A stretch of 64,000 nucleotides of DNA, from positions 1-64,000 of the forward strand of contig CAYOAV010000004.1 in the NCBI GenBank assembly GCA_964402055.1, written 5' to 3'. Each line of letters begins with the position of its first letter. The stretch's first letter is position 1. This document shows, in pieces, positions 42,768 to 51,612 of this stretch. A model generated the notes under the pieces. It was not told the DNA's origin and searched no databases. It worked only from the letters and a program-made list of their open reading frames with translations. A program made the translations under genes and the position numbers. The DNA comes from UMGS363 sp964402055. Its GTDB lineage: Bacteria; Bacillota; Clostridia; Oscillospirales; Ruminococcaceae.

Positions 42768-44976
42768 ACTTTTTTAATACACTCTTATATTCCTCCATCG
42801 CCTTTTCCACCTGTTCTGATGTTATATCATATCCCCCATAGCAGGAAAGCTCAAAGGAGCAGATAAGCACGTCAGCGTTAATTCCCGTTTTTTCAAGTAT
42901 CAAAGATTGTATCTGCCTTGGAGTGAGGACGGAAAGCTCCGTTTCTGCTTTAAGACGTGAATTAAGCTTTTTGCAAAGCCTGTTGTAGATGAGTATTACT
43001 GCTCTGCCCGAATTTGTGTTACGGACACGGAGCTTAAAAATAAACTCGTCTATTGCAGGCATAAATATTATCATCAAAAGCAGCAGCACGCCAAATGTAA
43101 CTATAATTACCGCTGTTGCAAAAACGGATAAATAATCTTCCTCGGGATTATCTTCATCAGAACCGCCGCCTGAAATATCGGAACTGCCCGAAACTGTCGG
43201 CTCATATATCGTCCAGCCAGCCCCCAGAATATAAACCTCGGGATAAGCGTGTGCATTTTCTGTTTTCAGGCTGTAAACATTTGGCGATACCTCATCTCCG
43301 CTGTTAAAGCCCTCGACATAACGCACCGAAAGTCCTGCCGCTCTTGCAAGCAGGCAATAAGCTGTCGCAAAATCCGAACAGGTTCCCCTTTTGCTTTCAA
43401 AGATAAAATATTCGGGAGTATCCAGCTCATCGGGTGCTTTATATCCAAGGTCATAGGAAAAACTGCCGTCATTGAAAAAGGCTTCTATTGCTTCGGCTTT
43501 TTCATAATCATAATCAAGTCCCGATGTAAGCTCATCGGAAAGAGCCTTTATTTCCTCGGAAACTGTATCACTTTTATCTTCATAAGCTTCATTCTGCACA
43601 ACAGTAAGAAACGCCTTGGCTGTTTTCTTTGATTCTTCTGAAATATCATCCTCCAACAGAATATCATATAACAGCATTTCAAAATCATAGCTGCTTATAT
43701 CACACATTCCTGCGTCAATAAAGCCGCTTTCATAAGCATTATCCTTGCCATAAAAAAGCAGAGCGGCACTTTCATTCACACGCAGATGAGAATACTGCAG
43801 GCTTGTATTGGTCATAAGCTCGCCCCAGTCGGTTCTGAATGTTTTTGAATAGTCCTCATTTCTTCCGTAAAGAACAGCATCCACGGTTCGTTGGGGAGCA
43901 GGTATATACAATGTTGGATAATCATTCACTTCAATTTCGCAGGAATAAATTTCCTCATCGGTATTTGCAAATAAAGTCAGCTTTTCAATATCAAACTCCT
44001 TCGGGAGTGTTCCTCCAAGCTGATAATATTCAAGATAAGCCTTTGCAAGCCTGTTCAGGCTCAATGCTCTTGCGTTATCCTGCCAATATAATCTGCAAAG
44101 ACGTTCAGGTGTGGCAGTTGATGAATACCACCATCTGTTTTCACTGTCATAGCTGTCAAAAACCTGTATTTTATAGTATTCTCTGCGTTGAGATCTGACG
44201 GTAAAAAGCAATCGGCTTTCCATTTCATTGAAAAGGTCGGCATTGCCTGAATGCTCTGTATAGCTGCCGTCTATCTGACCGTAACGTCCTCCGAAGGAAA
44301 AGCGTGAGGTAAACTCCTCGAATTTTTCATAGTAAGGTGTTTCCTGCGGCTTTGGGATAAGCACGGCGATAAGGAGCACTGCCACAGCAAAGTCGATATA
44401 TCCCACCAAAGAGGAAGCTTTACCGAATTTTGGTTTATTATTTTCAGCGGTAAGCTTATAATTGTAAAGATAAAGCGTGATATCAGCCGCAGAAAGTGCA
44501 ACGGCATAGAATGTCGGCACAGGCTGGGACGCTTTGATAAATATTGCACATGGGATAAATGCAAGCAGCGTCAGGACAGACACACGATATATGCAATGCG
44601 TGAAATAATAGACTGCGGAGCTGATAAAAAAGGTAAAAAACAACATAAGAGAAAGCATATACTGCCATATTGTATCAATAGTTGCCGCACCTGTCATAAA
44701 CCATTCGATAAATTCTATCCTGCTTGGAGCGGACATCAATATACCGCCTGTTAATCCTGTTACAACCGCCGCAAGGGCGATATAAGCAAATCCTCCAAGC
44801 ACCTTATGAGCCTTGATATAGTCAAAAACAATAAAAAATACTGCCGTCAGCAGGAATGACAGAAAAGCATATCCATTAAAATATGTTTTCAGATAAATAT
44901 AGCCTATTGCCGAGCATATCAATCCCGAAAAAACAAACGGAAGCAGTTTTTTACTTAAATTTTCTGCTGAAAACAT
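42766..44976 (-). CDS. membrane-bound transglutaminase-like protein (TgpA type)
   Basis: A 736-residue membrane protein. The first 210 residues hold about six spans, then an extracytoplasmic region, the transglutaminase core, a last span (about 612-632) and a cytoplasmic tail like DUF4129. The core has the catalytic Cys in RGTCSDFATAYCLLARAAG (about 526-544), the His in NAHAYPEVYI, and an acidic residue in GWTIYEPT, where the usual Asp is Glu, as in many clostridial members. Activity is probably on proteins outside the membrane. It is the last gene of the MoxR-DUF58-transglutaminase set, a common trio, eight bases after DUF58. Confidence 0.9.
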   Translation of the reverse strand: MFSAENLSKKLLPFVFSGLICSAIGYIYLKTYFNGYAFLSFLLTAVFFIVFDYIKAHKVLGGFAYIALAAVVTGLTGGILMSAPSRIEFIEWFMTGAATIDTIWQYMLSLMLFFTFFISSAVYYFTHCIYRVSVLTLLAFIPCAIFIKASQPVPTFYAVALSAADITLYLYNYKLTAENNKPKFGKASSLVGYIDFAVAVLLIAVLIPKPQETPYYEKFEEFTSRFSFGGRYGQIDGSYTEHSGNADLFNEMESRLLFTVRSQRREYYKIQVFDSYDSENRWWYSSTATPERLCRLYWQDNARALSLNRLAKAYLEYYQLGGTLPKEFDIEKLTLFANTDEEIYSCEIEVNDYPTLYIPAPQRTVDAVLYGRNEDYSKTFRTDWGELMTNTSLQYSHLRVNESAALLFYGKDNAYESGFIDAGMCDISSYDFEMLLYDILLEDDISEESKKTAKAFLTVVQNEAYEDKSDTVSEEIKALSDELTSGLDYDYEKAEAIEAFFNDGSFSYDLGYKAPDELDTPEYFIFESKRGTCSDFATAYCLLARAAGLSVRYVEGFNSGDEVSPNVYSLKTENAHAYPEVYILGAGWTIYEPTVSGSSDISGGGSDEDNPEEDYLSVFATAVIIVTFGVLLLLMIIFMPAIDEFIFKLRVRNTNSGRAVILIYNRLCKKLNSRLKAETELSVLTPRQIQSLILEKTGINADVLICSFELSCYGGYDITSEQVEKAMEEYKSVLKK

Positions 44977-44984
44977 AATTCCGC

Positions 44985-46160
44985 TTATCCTTTCTCTATG
45001 AAATCATCGATAATCACATCAAATTCGGGAAAAACATTATGCGTTATCGCTGTATATTTCAGGCTATACTGTTCTGCTTCTGCAAGCTCTGCGGCGAGTG
45101 CTTTATCGGGCAGAGGTGTAAAAAGCATAATATTTCCTTTTCTTTCCAATTCACACAGCTTATCGGTGGGAAGCCTTAAATCCACTTTTTTATCAGAAAA
45201 TTCATAATATGCCAAGGCTGTACGAAGCTCTGAAAGCTCGCCCTCATCGCTGACATTAAAAGGAGCGAAGCCGTTTTCGGTATAAAACCAAACCTCTGCT
45301 TCACATCCAAGCTTAAGCAGAGCGAAAACTACTCCGAGAGTACCTTCAACCGCTCTTTCACATAATCGGCGGTCATTTCCACAGCGGTCGATAACGATAG
45401 TCTGCCGCATAGCTTCAACTTCATCATCAAGCCTTACATAATATATATCCTTTTTTGATGATAATTTCCAATTTATACGCTTTATCGGGTCGCCCTCGAC
45501 ATATTCACGGTGTGTAAAGCCTGCGTTGCTGCCGAAGAAATTCATACCGTCATTTTCACGGGTATCCTCACAGTCATCGGAAAACCTGATATCGTCAGCC
45601 GCCGCACGGATAAACGGACAATCGGCTGAAATTTCGGGAATATCGGGGAAAACATAAACCTTTTCACTATTTTTAGACACATTAACAGTAAAATCCGTCA
45701 GCTGCATAAAATCACTGATTTTTACCCTTGCTTCTCCGATATTCAACGCTCCCCATATATTCGCTGTAAGCGTTATATCGAAGCTTGCTGTCTGACCTGC
45801 TGAAGCTGCAGCAAAAACCTCGGCGGAGCTGTATTCAATACCATCTGCCTTTGGGAAAGCGATGTGGATATTCGACAGCGGCAGAAAGCTTTTATTTATC
45901 ACCTTAATATGAATTATGAGCGGCTCACGTTTATACACAAGCGTTTGTGCAAAGGACATTTCAACCTTTATTCTGCCCTTTTTATAGGAAATATAAGTCA
46001 TAAGCTGAACTATCAACGAAAAAACCAAGGCGGCAGAGAGCATATAGAAAAAAGTCCAGCCTGTTGACGATGACAGAAAAAGAGCGAACAGCAGAGATAA
46101 CCCTAAAGCTATAATATATCCTATAAAGCGTACTGTTAAAGAAAAAATCTTTTTTCTCAT
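44985..46160 (-). CDS. DUF58 domain protein
   Basis: A 391-residue protein with two N-terminal spans (about 11-28 and 33-54), a beta-rich region, and the DUF58 signature REYVEGDPIKRINWKLSSKK (about 210-229), followed by a von Willebrand-like fold with a VRLDDEVEAMRQTIVIDR stretch. DUF58 proteins are partners of MoxR ATPases. The start overlaps the moxR stop by four bases. Function in this organism is not known. Confidence 0.9.
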   Translation of the reverse strand: MRKKIFSLTVRFIGYIIALGLSLLFALFLSSSTGWTFFYMLSAALVFSLIVQLMTYISYKKGRIKVEMSFAQTLVYKREPLIIHIKVINKSFLPLSNIHIAFPKADGIEYSSAEVFAAASAGQTASFDITLTANIWGALNIGEARVKISDFMQLTDFTVNVSKNSEKVYVFPDIPEISADCPFIRAAADDIRFSDDCEDTRENDGMNFFGSNAGFTHREYVEGDPIKRINWKLSSKKDIYYVRLDDEVEAMRQTIVIDRCGNDRRLCERAVEGTLGVVFALLKLGCEAEVWFYTENGFAPFNVSDEGELSELRTALAYYEFSDKKVDLRLPTDKLCELERKGNIMLFTPLPDKALAAELAEAEQYSLKYTAITHNVFPEFDVIIDDFIEKG

Positions 46161-47095
46161 ATACCCTGCTCCGTTGGTACTTTTACCTTTGAAACGGCTG
46201 AATTGATAGCCGCTTCTGAATTTCCGAACAAAGCCTTTCCCTTTGGCGAAAGAATTATCCTATGCGAAAGCACAAGCTCCGCACATTCCTTAACATCATC
46301 GGGAGTTACAAAGTCACGCTCATTGATAAAAGCTCTTGCCTTTGCGGCTTTGAAAAGGGCAATACTTCCTCTTGGACTTACTCCGAGCCTGATATTTTCA
46401 TCATTTCTTGTTGCCTCCGAAATTTCAACTATATATTTTCTGATATTATCGGCAACACGGATATTCTTGACCTCGTTCTGAATTTCTGCGATATCCTCGG
46501 TAGAAATGACAGGAGAAAGCGAGGAAACAGGATTTTCGTATTCATTTCTTCCAAGGATAGCGATTTCCTCCGCCTCGGCAGGGTAACCCATACTCAATCT
46601 CATAGCGAAACGATCCATCTGTGCTTCGGGAAGATGATACGTGCCATAGGTTTCAACTGGATTTTGCGTTGCAAGAACCATAAACGGACGTTCAAGGCTA
46701 TGCGTCTGACCGTCAATGCTTATCTGACGTTCCTCCATAACCTCCAGCAGAGCTGACTGAGCCTTGGGTGAAGCTCTGTTTATTTCATCGGCGAGGAGGA
46801 AGCTGCAGAATGCCGCACCTTTTTTATACTCAAACTCCCCTGTTGCCTTGTTTATCATAGAAAAACCTGTTATATCCGAGGGCATAATATCGGGCGTAAG
46901 CTGTATTCGGTTAAAGCTTCCTCCGACAGAGCGTGACAAAGCCGCCGCAAGCTGTGTTTTGCCGACACCCGGAACGTCCTCTATGAGGATATGACCCTCC
47001 ATTATAAGTGCGGTAACAGCATTGGTTATGACATCACGCTTGCCGACTATTACCTTTTCAATATTATTAATAAGCAATTCAACACGTTTTTCCAT
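46157..47095 (-). CDS. MoxR-family AAA+ ATPase
   Basis: A 312-residue MoxR ATPase. Walker A is EDVPGVGKTQLA (about 39-50), Walker B LLADEINRASPKAQSALLEVMEE (key DEINR, about 103-107), sensor 1 FMVLATQNP and sensor 2 in LGVSPRGSIAL. MoxR proteins are thought to act as chaperones for assembling metal- or VWA-type complexes. The ATG at 47095 has AAGGAG seven bases upstream; a longer frame opening at 47155 runs into the previous gene. It is coupled to DUF58 by a four-base overlap. Confidence 0.92.
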   Translation of the reverse strand: MEKRVELLINNIEKVIVGKRDVITNAVTALIMEGHILIEDVPGVGKTQLAAALSRSVGGSFNRIQLTPDIMPSDITGFSMINKATGEFEYKKGAAFCSFLLADEINRASPKAQSALLEVMEERQISIDGQTHSLERPFMVLATQNPVETYGTYHLPEAQMDRFAMRLSMGYPAEAEEIAILGRNEYENPVSSLSPVISTEDIAEIQNEVKNIRVADNIRKYIVEISEATRNDENIRLGVSPRGSIALFKAAKARAFINERDFVTPDDVKECAELVLSHRIILSPKGKALFGNSEAAINSAVSKVKVPTEQGI

Positions 47096-47106
47096 ACCTT
47101 CACTCC

Positions 47107-49026
47107 TTAATACATATACAGGATTTTTATCTGCGGCATATTTTCTTCCAGCCATTTTAACTGTCCATCAGTTATATCAATATCATGATAATTATCAACT
47201 AACAGATATTCAAGGCTTTTCATATCCTTTATAACCTTGAAAAAATCATCTGGTCTTTCAACAGCACCACATAAACGAAGCATCCTTACACCATCCATAT
47301 CCTCAAGAAAATCATAGCTTTCAGCATATTCTATTGTCAGGCATTCAATTCCGTCCATTTCTGCCAATGCAGATGGATCCTCAATATAATTTACAAAAAG
47401 TGATTTTAAATTTTTTAATTCTGTTATACATTGGAGGTCTGCCCATTTTCCAACCAGTTGAAGCCCCACAATATTATCGATCACAGACAATTCCGAAAGA
47501 TTTATTTTATCATAAACAATAAAGCTTCCTGCATTTTTATAATACAGCTCGCCCTCAACGTCAACGTAATTAAGGTCTGTATTTTCTTCAGCGGTAGGAT
47601 ATGCAGAATTCAATAAGGGACTTGCCCCGTCATTATAATACGCATTAAAGCCCCATTCTCCTGCGTATTCCTCGGCAATTGCATCAAAATCTATAATTTC
47701 AAGCAGCTCATATTCCTGCATAGCGTCAGATATAATATCACAAACCTCTGTATATTCCATATACCATTTTCCGTTCACAACTCCGCTTACAAGCTCTGAT
47801 ATAACATCAAGATAGCCTATACTATCCACGGAAACACCTTTTTGCAAGGGAGAAAGACGGTAAATTTCCTTATAATTATCCATATCATTATGTCTTTCAA
47901 TAATATAAAAATCACAATTGTTTTTATTATCATAATAATGATAAATTTTATTGTCAAATAATCCTAGCTCATATTTCCACTTATTATAATTATTAAAACA
48001 CAGTAAATGACTTACTTCACTTGTTCTATAATATTCAAAGCATTCTGGAACTCCGTCATGATTCAAATCAATGAATATACGTCCCTCTGTACATTCGTCA
48101 ATTGGGCGAATAAGCCTCATCGACCTTTCATAAAGAGTTTCATTAATAAAAAAAGCATTACAATCAAAGAGCGGCTCTATCGGATCATATGCAATGACAT
48201 TGCAATTATCATCAACAAAATAATTTCCTACTGTCTTTATGCTCTTCGGCAGCTGTATTTCGGAAAGCTTAGTACGCTGAAAAGCGTTTTCACCTATACT
48301 TTCAAGTCCTTCATTAAGTGTGATATAGTCAAGCGACGTACTATAAAATGCACCCTTACCGATCAAAGTAACACTTGACGGAATAACCACAGAGTTGATA
48401 CACTCACAGCCCTGAAAAGCCCCCTCCCCTATTGTTTTCAGAGTTGACGGCAGACCAACTGAACGAATAGTCGTGTGAGAAAATGAATAATCACCGAGCG
48501 TTTCTACTCCCTCAGGCACATTATAATCTTCATTGTAGCCAAAAGCATAAATAATAGTTTTCTTATCGGCGGTGAAAACCACACCGTCTTCAACAATAAA
48601 ATTGCCGCCGTCAGCTATCTCAATATCTTCCAGATAATAAAAACTCATAAGCTGCTCTGCGTTAAGCTCTTCTATTGTGGACGGAATAAATATCTTCTCA
48701 ATATTATTTGTAGCTATGATTTCAGGCAGACCTGTTATTCCTTCAGAAAAAACGACCTCTTTTACACATCTGCTGTCAAATAAGCCTGCGTCATAGTCCG
48801 TTACAGGCTTTCCATTAATTTCAAATGGTATTGATACAACGTCACTGCTCCCTATATATTTTTTAAGATAAATATGATCTGAAAGCTCCTCATATTTGAA
48901 CTGTATTTCCACCGCCGCTTCTGTTTCTTCAACTGTCGTTTCTGTAACCTCAACATTGGTTTCATTTGAACATGAACAAAAAAATATTAATAAAGCAAAT
49001 ATTGATATAATAATGCTTGCTTTCAT
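47107..49026 (-). CDS. leucine-rich repeat (BspA-type) lipoprotein
   Basis: A 639-residue protein with a lipoprotein signal peptide (lipobox FFCSC, about residues 15-19), a threonine/glutamate-rich linker, then BspA-type LRR_5 repeats of about 23 residues (about 60-300; for example IRSVGLPSTLKTIGEGAFQG and SLDYITLNEGLESIGENAF), a middle domain of unknown type (about 300-480), and a C-terminal leucine-rich part (LKSLFVNYIEDPSAL, LEYLLVDNY). It should be anchored outside the membrane. It starts 36 bases after the upstream leucine-rich gene and is 11 bases before moxR, so it is likely expressed with the MoxR trio. Confidence 0.85.
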   Translation of the reverse strand: MKASIIISIFALLIFFCSCSNETNVEVTETTVEETEAAVEIQFKYEELSDHIYLKKYIGSSDVVSIPFEINGKPVTDYDAGLFDSRCVKEVVFSEGITGLPEIIATNNIEKIFIPSTIEELNAEQLMSFYYLEDIEIADGGNFIVEDGVVFTADKKTIIYAFGYNEDYNVPEGVETLGDYSFSHTTIRSVGLPSTLKTIGEGAFQGCECINSVVIPSSVTLIGKGAFYSTSLDYITLNEGLESIGENAFQRTKLSEIQLPKSIKTVGNYFVDDNCNVIAYDPIEPLFDCNAFFINETLYERSMRLIRPIDECTEGRIFIDLNHDGVPECFEYYRTSEVSHLLCFNNYNKWKYELGLFDNKIYHYYDNKNNCDFYIIERHNDMDNYKEIYRLSPLQKGVSVDSIGYLDVISELVSGVVNGKWYMEYTEVCDIISDAMQEYELLEIIDFDAIAEEYAGEWGFNAYYNDGASPLLNSAYPTAEENTDLNYVDVEGELYYKNAGSFIVYDKINLSELSVIDNIVGLQLVGKWADLQCITELKNLKSLFVNYIEDPSALAEMDGIECLTIEYAESYDFLEDMDGVRMLRLCGAVERPDDFFKVIKDMKSLEYLLVDNYHDIDITDGQLKWLEENMPQIKILYMY

Positions 49027-49062
49027 ATTTTCTGCCCCATTTATTTCAGCAATGACAAAGCT

Positions 49063-50223
49063 TTACTTTTTCGATTTCATAACAAGTATCGTTGCAAGCA
49101 CTCCGATAACAGCCGCCATTACAGCGATAACAATAACGAAAACTACATTTACACCGCCGCTTTGTGAAACAGTCTGGGCGGTAGCTTCTGTCTGTGCTTC
49201 TGTTTGTTCAGCCTCGGTTACTTCCGTTTCCTCTGGTGCTTCTGTTTCGTCAATTGTTTCTGTATTTTCTGTTTCAGCTGTTGTAACTATTTCTTCCTCT
49301 AACGGAGCTTCAACGGGATATTCTCCGTCAAGGTCGCCTACAACCTTAAGGTTATTATACTCCCAATCGGAATAGCTCTCATCATCATAAACATGAACGC
49401 TTGCACCGACATTCATAAATGCACTTGATGAATTGACTGACGGAGCATTTTCGGCATAGACGTAGACATCTTTAAGGCTATTGCAATCGGCAAAAGCACC
49501 GTCGCCTATACTTGTTACGGCAGGTCCTATAATAATTTCGGAAAATCCGCATTTACTGAAAGCGTTCGCAGGGATCTCGGTAATTTCGGGAGAAACTGTA
49601 AAGCTTGTAAATGCCTTACAATCACGGAACGCACTCTCGCCCATTTCTGTGATATTTATGCTATTAGGCATTTCTGCAAGCGATTCGCAGGCTTCAAATG
49701 CAGATTTTCCGACTTTTTTGACCGTATTCGGCATAGAAATTTTTTCCAAGGTTCTGTTTCCGCTGAAAGCATTATCGCCTATTTCCTTTGTATTTGAGGG
49801 CAGGCTGATATATTTCAGGCGATTTCTTGACATCAGGGCATTTTCGGGAACAATTCCGTTTTCAGTTTCAGCCTTGGCAAGCTCGACATATTCAAGGTTT
49901 GGAATTGTTGTAAGAGCATTCCAGTCATTGGCGGAAAGTGTGCCGTTCATAACGCATATTTTGGTGATATAGTTATAATCAGTTCCGTCTGCGGCTTCTG
50001 AAATAGCTTCGGAGAGCTTACCTGTTTCAAATTCACTAACGGTAACTGCGGAGCTGTCCTCTTCGGCATAGGAACGTATTGATGACTGTACAGGCAATAT
50101 AAGTATACCGACTGCAAGAGCCGCCGCAAGAACTATCATAAGTATTCTGAACGGCAGACTTTTCTGTGGTGCGGAATAATTTTTCTGCTGTGGATGTTTT
50201 TGATTCTTTTTTTGCTTTGACAT
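49063..50223 (-). CDS. leucine-rich repeat (BspA-type) membrane-anchored surface protein
   Basis: A 386-residue protein. A basic 24-residue N-terminus is followed by a span (about 25-46), then BspA-type LRR_5 repeats (about 70-260; NRTLEKISMPNTVKKVGKSAF and related), an acidic threonine-rich spacer (about 290-345, many TEAQTEA-like units), and a C-terminal span ending MKSKK. The layout suggests an extracytoplasmic repeat domain on a stalk held at both ends. No LPXTG motif is present. AAAGGA lies 12 bases before the ATG. It follows the DUF1444-like gene by 18 bases. Confidence 0.83.
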   Translation of the reverse strand: MSKQKKNQKHPQQKNYSAPQKSLPFRILMIVLAAALAVGILILPVQSSIRSYAEEDSSAVTVSEFETGKLSEAISEAADGTDYNYITKICVMNGTLSANDWNALTTIPNLEYVELAKAETENGIVPENALMSRNRLKYISLPSNTKEIGDNAFSGNRTLEKISMPNTVKKVGKSAFEACESLAEMPNSINITEMGESAFRDCKAFTSFTVSPEITEIPANAFSKCGFSEIIIGPAVTSIGDGAFADCNSLKDVYVYAENAPSVNSSSAFMNVGASVHVYDDESYSDWEYNNLKVVGDLDGEYPVEAPLEEEIVTTAETENTETIDETEAPEETEVTEAEQTEAQTEATAQTVSQSGGVNVVFVIVIAVMAAVIGVLATILVMKSKK

Positions 50224-50241
50224 AGCTTTAGCTGTCCTTTC

Positions 50242-51048
50242 TTATGTAGGATTTTTAACGGAAAAATGCCCTGCGATCTGAATTTTATCGGGCGTAAAAA
50301 GGAAAACATCGGTCGTCAGCGGAGAAGCTGATTTTTTATACTCACGGACTATCTCCTTACCGAGCTTTTCCAGAATATTATTGGTAATGTTTTCAAGAAT
50401 GATAAGGCTTTCGCAGGAAGGTGCGACAACGAGGAACTTCGCCCCCATATATTCATAGACCACACGGCGGAAATCGTTGCATAACATAAATGAAACTCCC
50501 AGATGTCTGCACGGAAGATCAAATTCCATAGCGGTAACACCCTCGGAAAGGTCGGTTTTCTTGACCTTGGTTTTTGCAAGCAGCCTGCACATATTCCTAT
50601 CAGCGACGGAAAACAGCACCTCACGGGGCATACCCCAGCGTTTCGCTATTTTTTCATCGAATTTATGCAAAGTCACATCGTCGGAAGTATAAACGATGGT
50701 TTTATACAATCCTCCGACAAATTCGGCTGTTATCATATCGGGTTCAATATCCTTTTCCCTTATCACAGCAAGCCGCAAAAACTCTTGTCCATTGTTAAAG
50801 GTCGCCATACGTTTTTCCATATCGCATTCACGCTCGATTTTTGCAATTATTTCGTATAATCTTTCGGGAGCTGCCTCGTATTCACGGCGTTCCCTGCTTA
50901 TATCGACTGTAAATCCGTCTGCAATAACATAAATATCGCCGATTTTCTCGGTTATCACAAAATTATGCCGTTTCATAGCATTTTTAAATTCCAAACCGAA
51001 TTTATCCTTTTTCAACATATCATTCAGCCTGTCCATCAAGCCGTTCAA
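50242..51048 (-). CDS. DUF1444-like protein
   Basis: A 268-residue soluble protein that resembles the DUF1444 (YtpQ) family: an alpha/beta N-terminal region (FVITEKIGDIYVIADGFTVDIS), a middle part with the IVYTSDDVTLHKFDE and GVSFMLCND stretches, and FLVVAPSCESLIILENI near the end. Function is unknown. A longer frame opens with GTG at 51057, but that codon lies within the AAGGAGG site. TTG at 51048 is eight bases from the site and is chosen; ATG at 51036 is 20 bases away. First gene of the leucine-rich / MoxR operon. Confidence 0.6.
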   Translation of the reverse strand: MNGLMDRLNDMLKKDKFGLEFKNAMKRHNFVITEKIGDIYVIADGFTVDISRERREYEAAPERLYEIIAKIERECDMEKRMATFNNGQEFLRLAVIREKDIEPDMITAEFVGGLYKTIVYTSDDVTLHKFDEKIAKRWGMPREVLFSVADRNMCRLLAKTKVKKTDLSEGVTAMEFDLPCRHLGVSFMLCNDFRRVVYEYMGAKFLVVAPSCESLIILENITNNILEKLGKEIVREYKKSASPLTTDVFLFTPDKIQIAGHFSVKNPT

Positions 51049-51075
51049 CCGCAGCACCTCCTTGCATACACATTC

Positions 51076-51104
51076 ATTATATCACAAAAAATCCCACTTG
51101 TACA
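51076..51104 (-). promoter_or_regulatory. promoter of the DUF1444-LRR-MoxR operon
   Basis: On the minus strand TGTACA (51104-51099), a 17-base spacer and TATAAT (51081-51076), 28 bases before the TTG start. The -35 matches 4 of 6. Confidence 0.6.
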
Positions 51105-51127
51105 GATTTAAAAGAAAATATTTTAAC

Positions 51128-51161
51128 AAAAAAGCAACCCCGAAAACAGGATTGCTTTTTT
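51128..51161 (-). terminator. terminator after the 95-residue gene
   Basis: AAAAAAGCAA (51128-51137) pairs with TTGCTTTTTT (51152-51161), a 10-base A/T-flanked stem that can act in both directions; it separates the gene at 51171 from the next operon. Confidence 0.75.
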
Positions 51162-51170
51162 AAAGGCATC

Positions 51171-51458
51171 TCATCCCTCAACTGATCTTGAAAGCCATAC
51201 ATAAGCGATATCAAGAGCCTCGTAAAGACTGTTTTTCTCGCTTGTTTTGACTATAGCCTCCACTGGAGAAAGCTTTTCATCGGTTGCCATTTTATAAACC
51301 TTGATTTTCTTAGCAACATCAAGGTTGCCGATTCTCTCCGTGTCCTTAATATCCATCATAACAACGTAATCATCATACATATTTCCGTAATAAATTGTGT
51401 TGTCTTTTCTCACAAGAGGGAGTCCTTTATAGGACAAGTAATCTTTTTTTTCAGCCAT
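51171..51458 (-). CDS. conserved small hypothetical protein
   Basis: A 95-residue protein with no signal peptide or membrane span. A beta-rich first half (YLSYKGLPLVRKDNTIYYGNM, then YVVMMDI) is followed by helical SPVEAIVKTSEKNSLYEALDIAYVWL. The ATG at 51458 lies seven bases after AAAGGAGG, so the longer frame to 51491 is not used. It has its own good promoter and terminator, so it is a real gene, but I cannot name a family or role. Confidence 0.7.
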   Translation of the reverse strand: MAEKKDYLSYKGLPLVRKDNTIYYGNMYDDYVVMMDIKDTERIGNLDVAKKIKVYKMATDEKLSPVEAIVKTSEKNSLYEALDIAYVWLSRSVEG

Positions 51459-51510
51459 TGTAAATCCTCCTTTGTGCAACTGAAACGTCATTTATAATTC
51501 GTACCAATAC

Positions 51511-51539
51511 ATTATATCATATAATATTAATAAAATCAA
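51511..51539 (-). promoter_or_regulatory. promoter of the 95-residue gene
   Basis: On the minus strand TTGATT (51539-51534), a 17-base spacer and TATAAT (51516-51511), 53 bases before the ATG. Confidence 0.78.
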
Positions 51540-51573
51540 TAGTTAATGTTAAATTTTCTTTGGAAATATCACT

Positions 51574-51609
51574 GAAAAGATTACGCTGACAGCTATCTGC
51601 CAGCGTAAT
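51574..51609 (-). terminator. terminator after the DUF4340 gene
   Basis: On the minus strand ATTACGCTG (51609-51601) pairs with CAGCGTAAT (51588-51580), followed by CTTTTC, just after the DUF4340 stop. Confidence 0.7.
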
Positions 51610-51612
51610 TGA

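Noticed and set aside
42766..44976. Glu in place of the catalytic Asp of the transglutaminase as a sign of inactivity
   Set aside because: Many clostridial relatives have Glu-Pro-Thr at this position, so it is a family variant, not damage.
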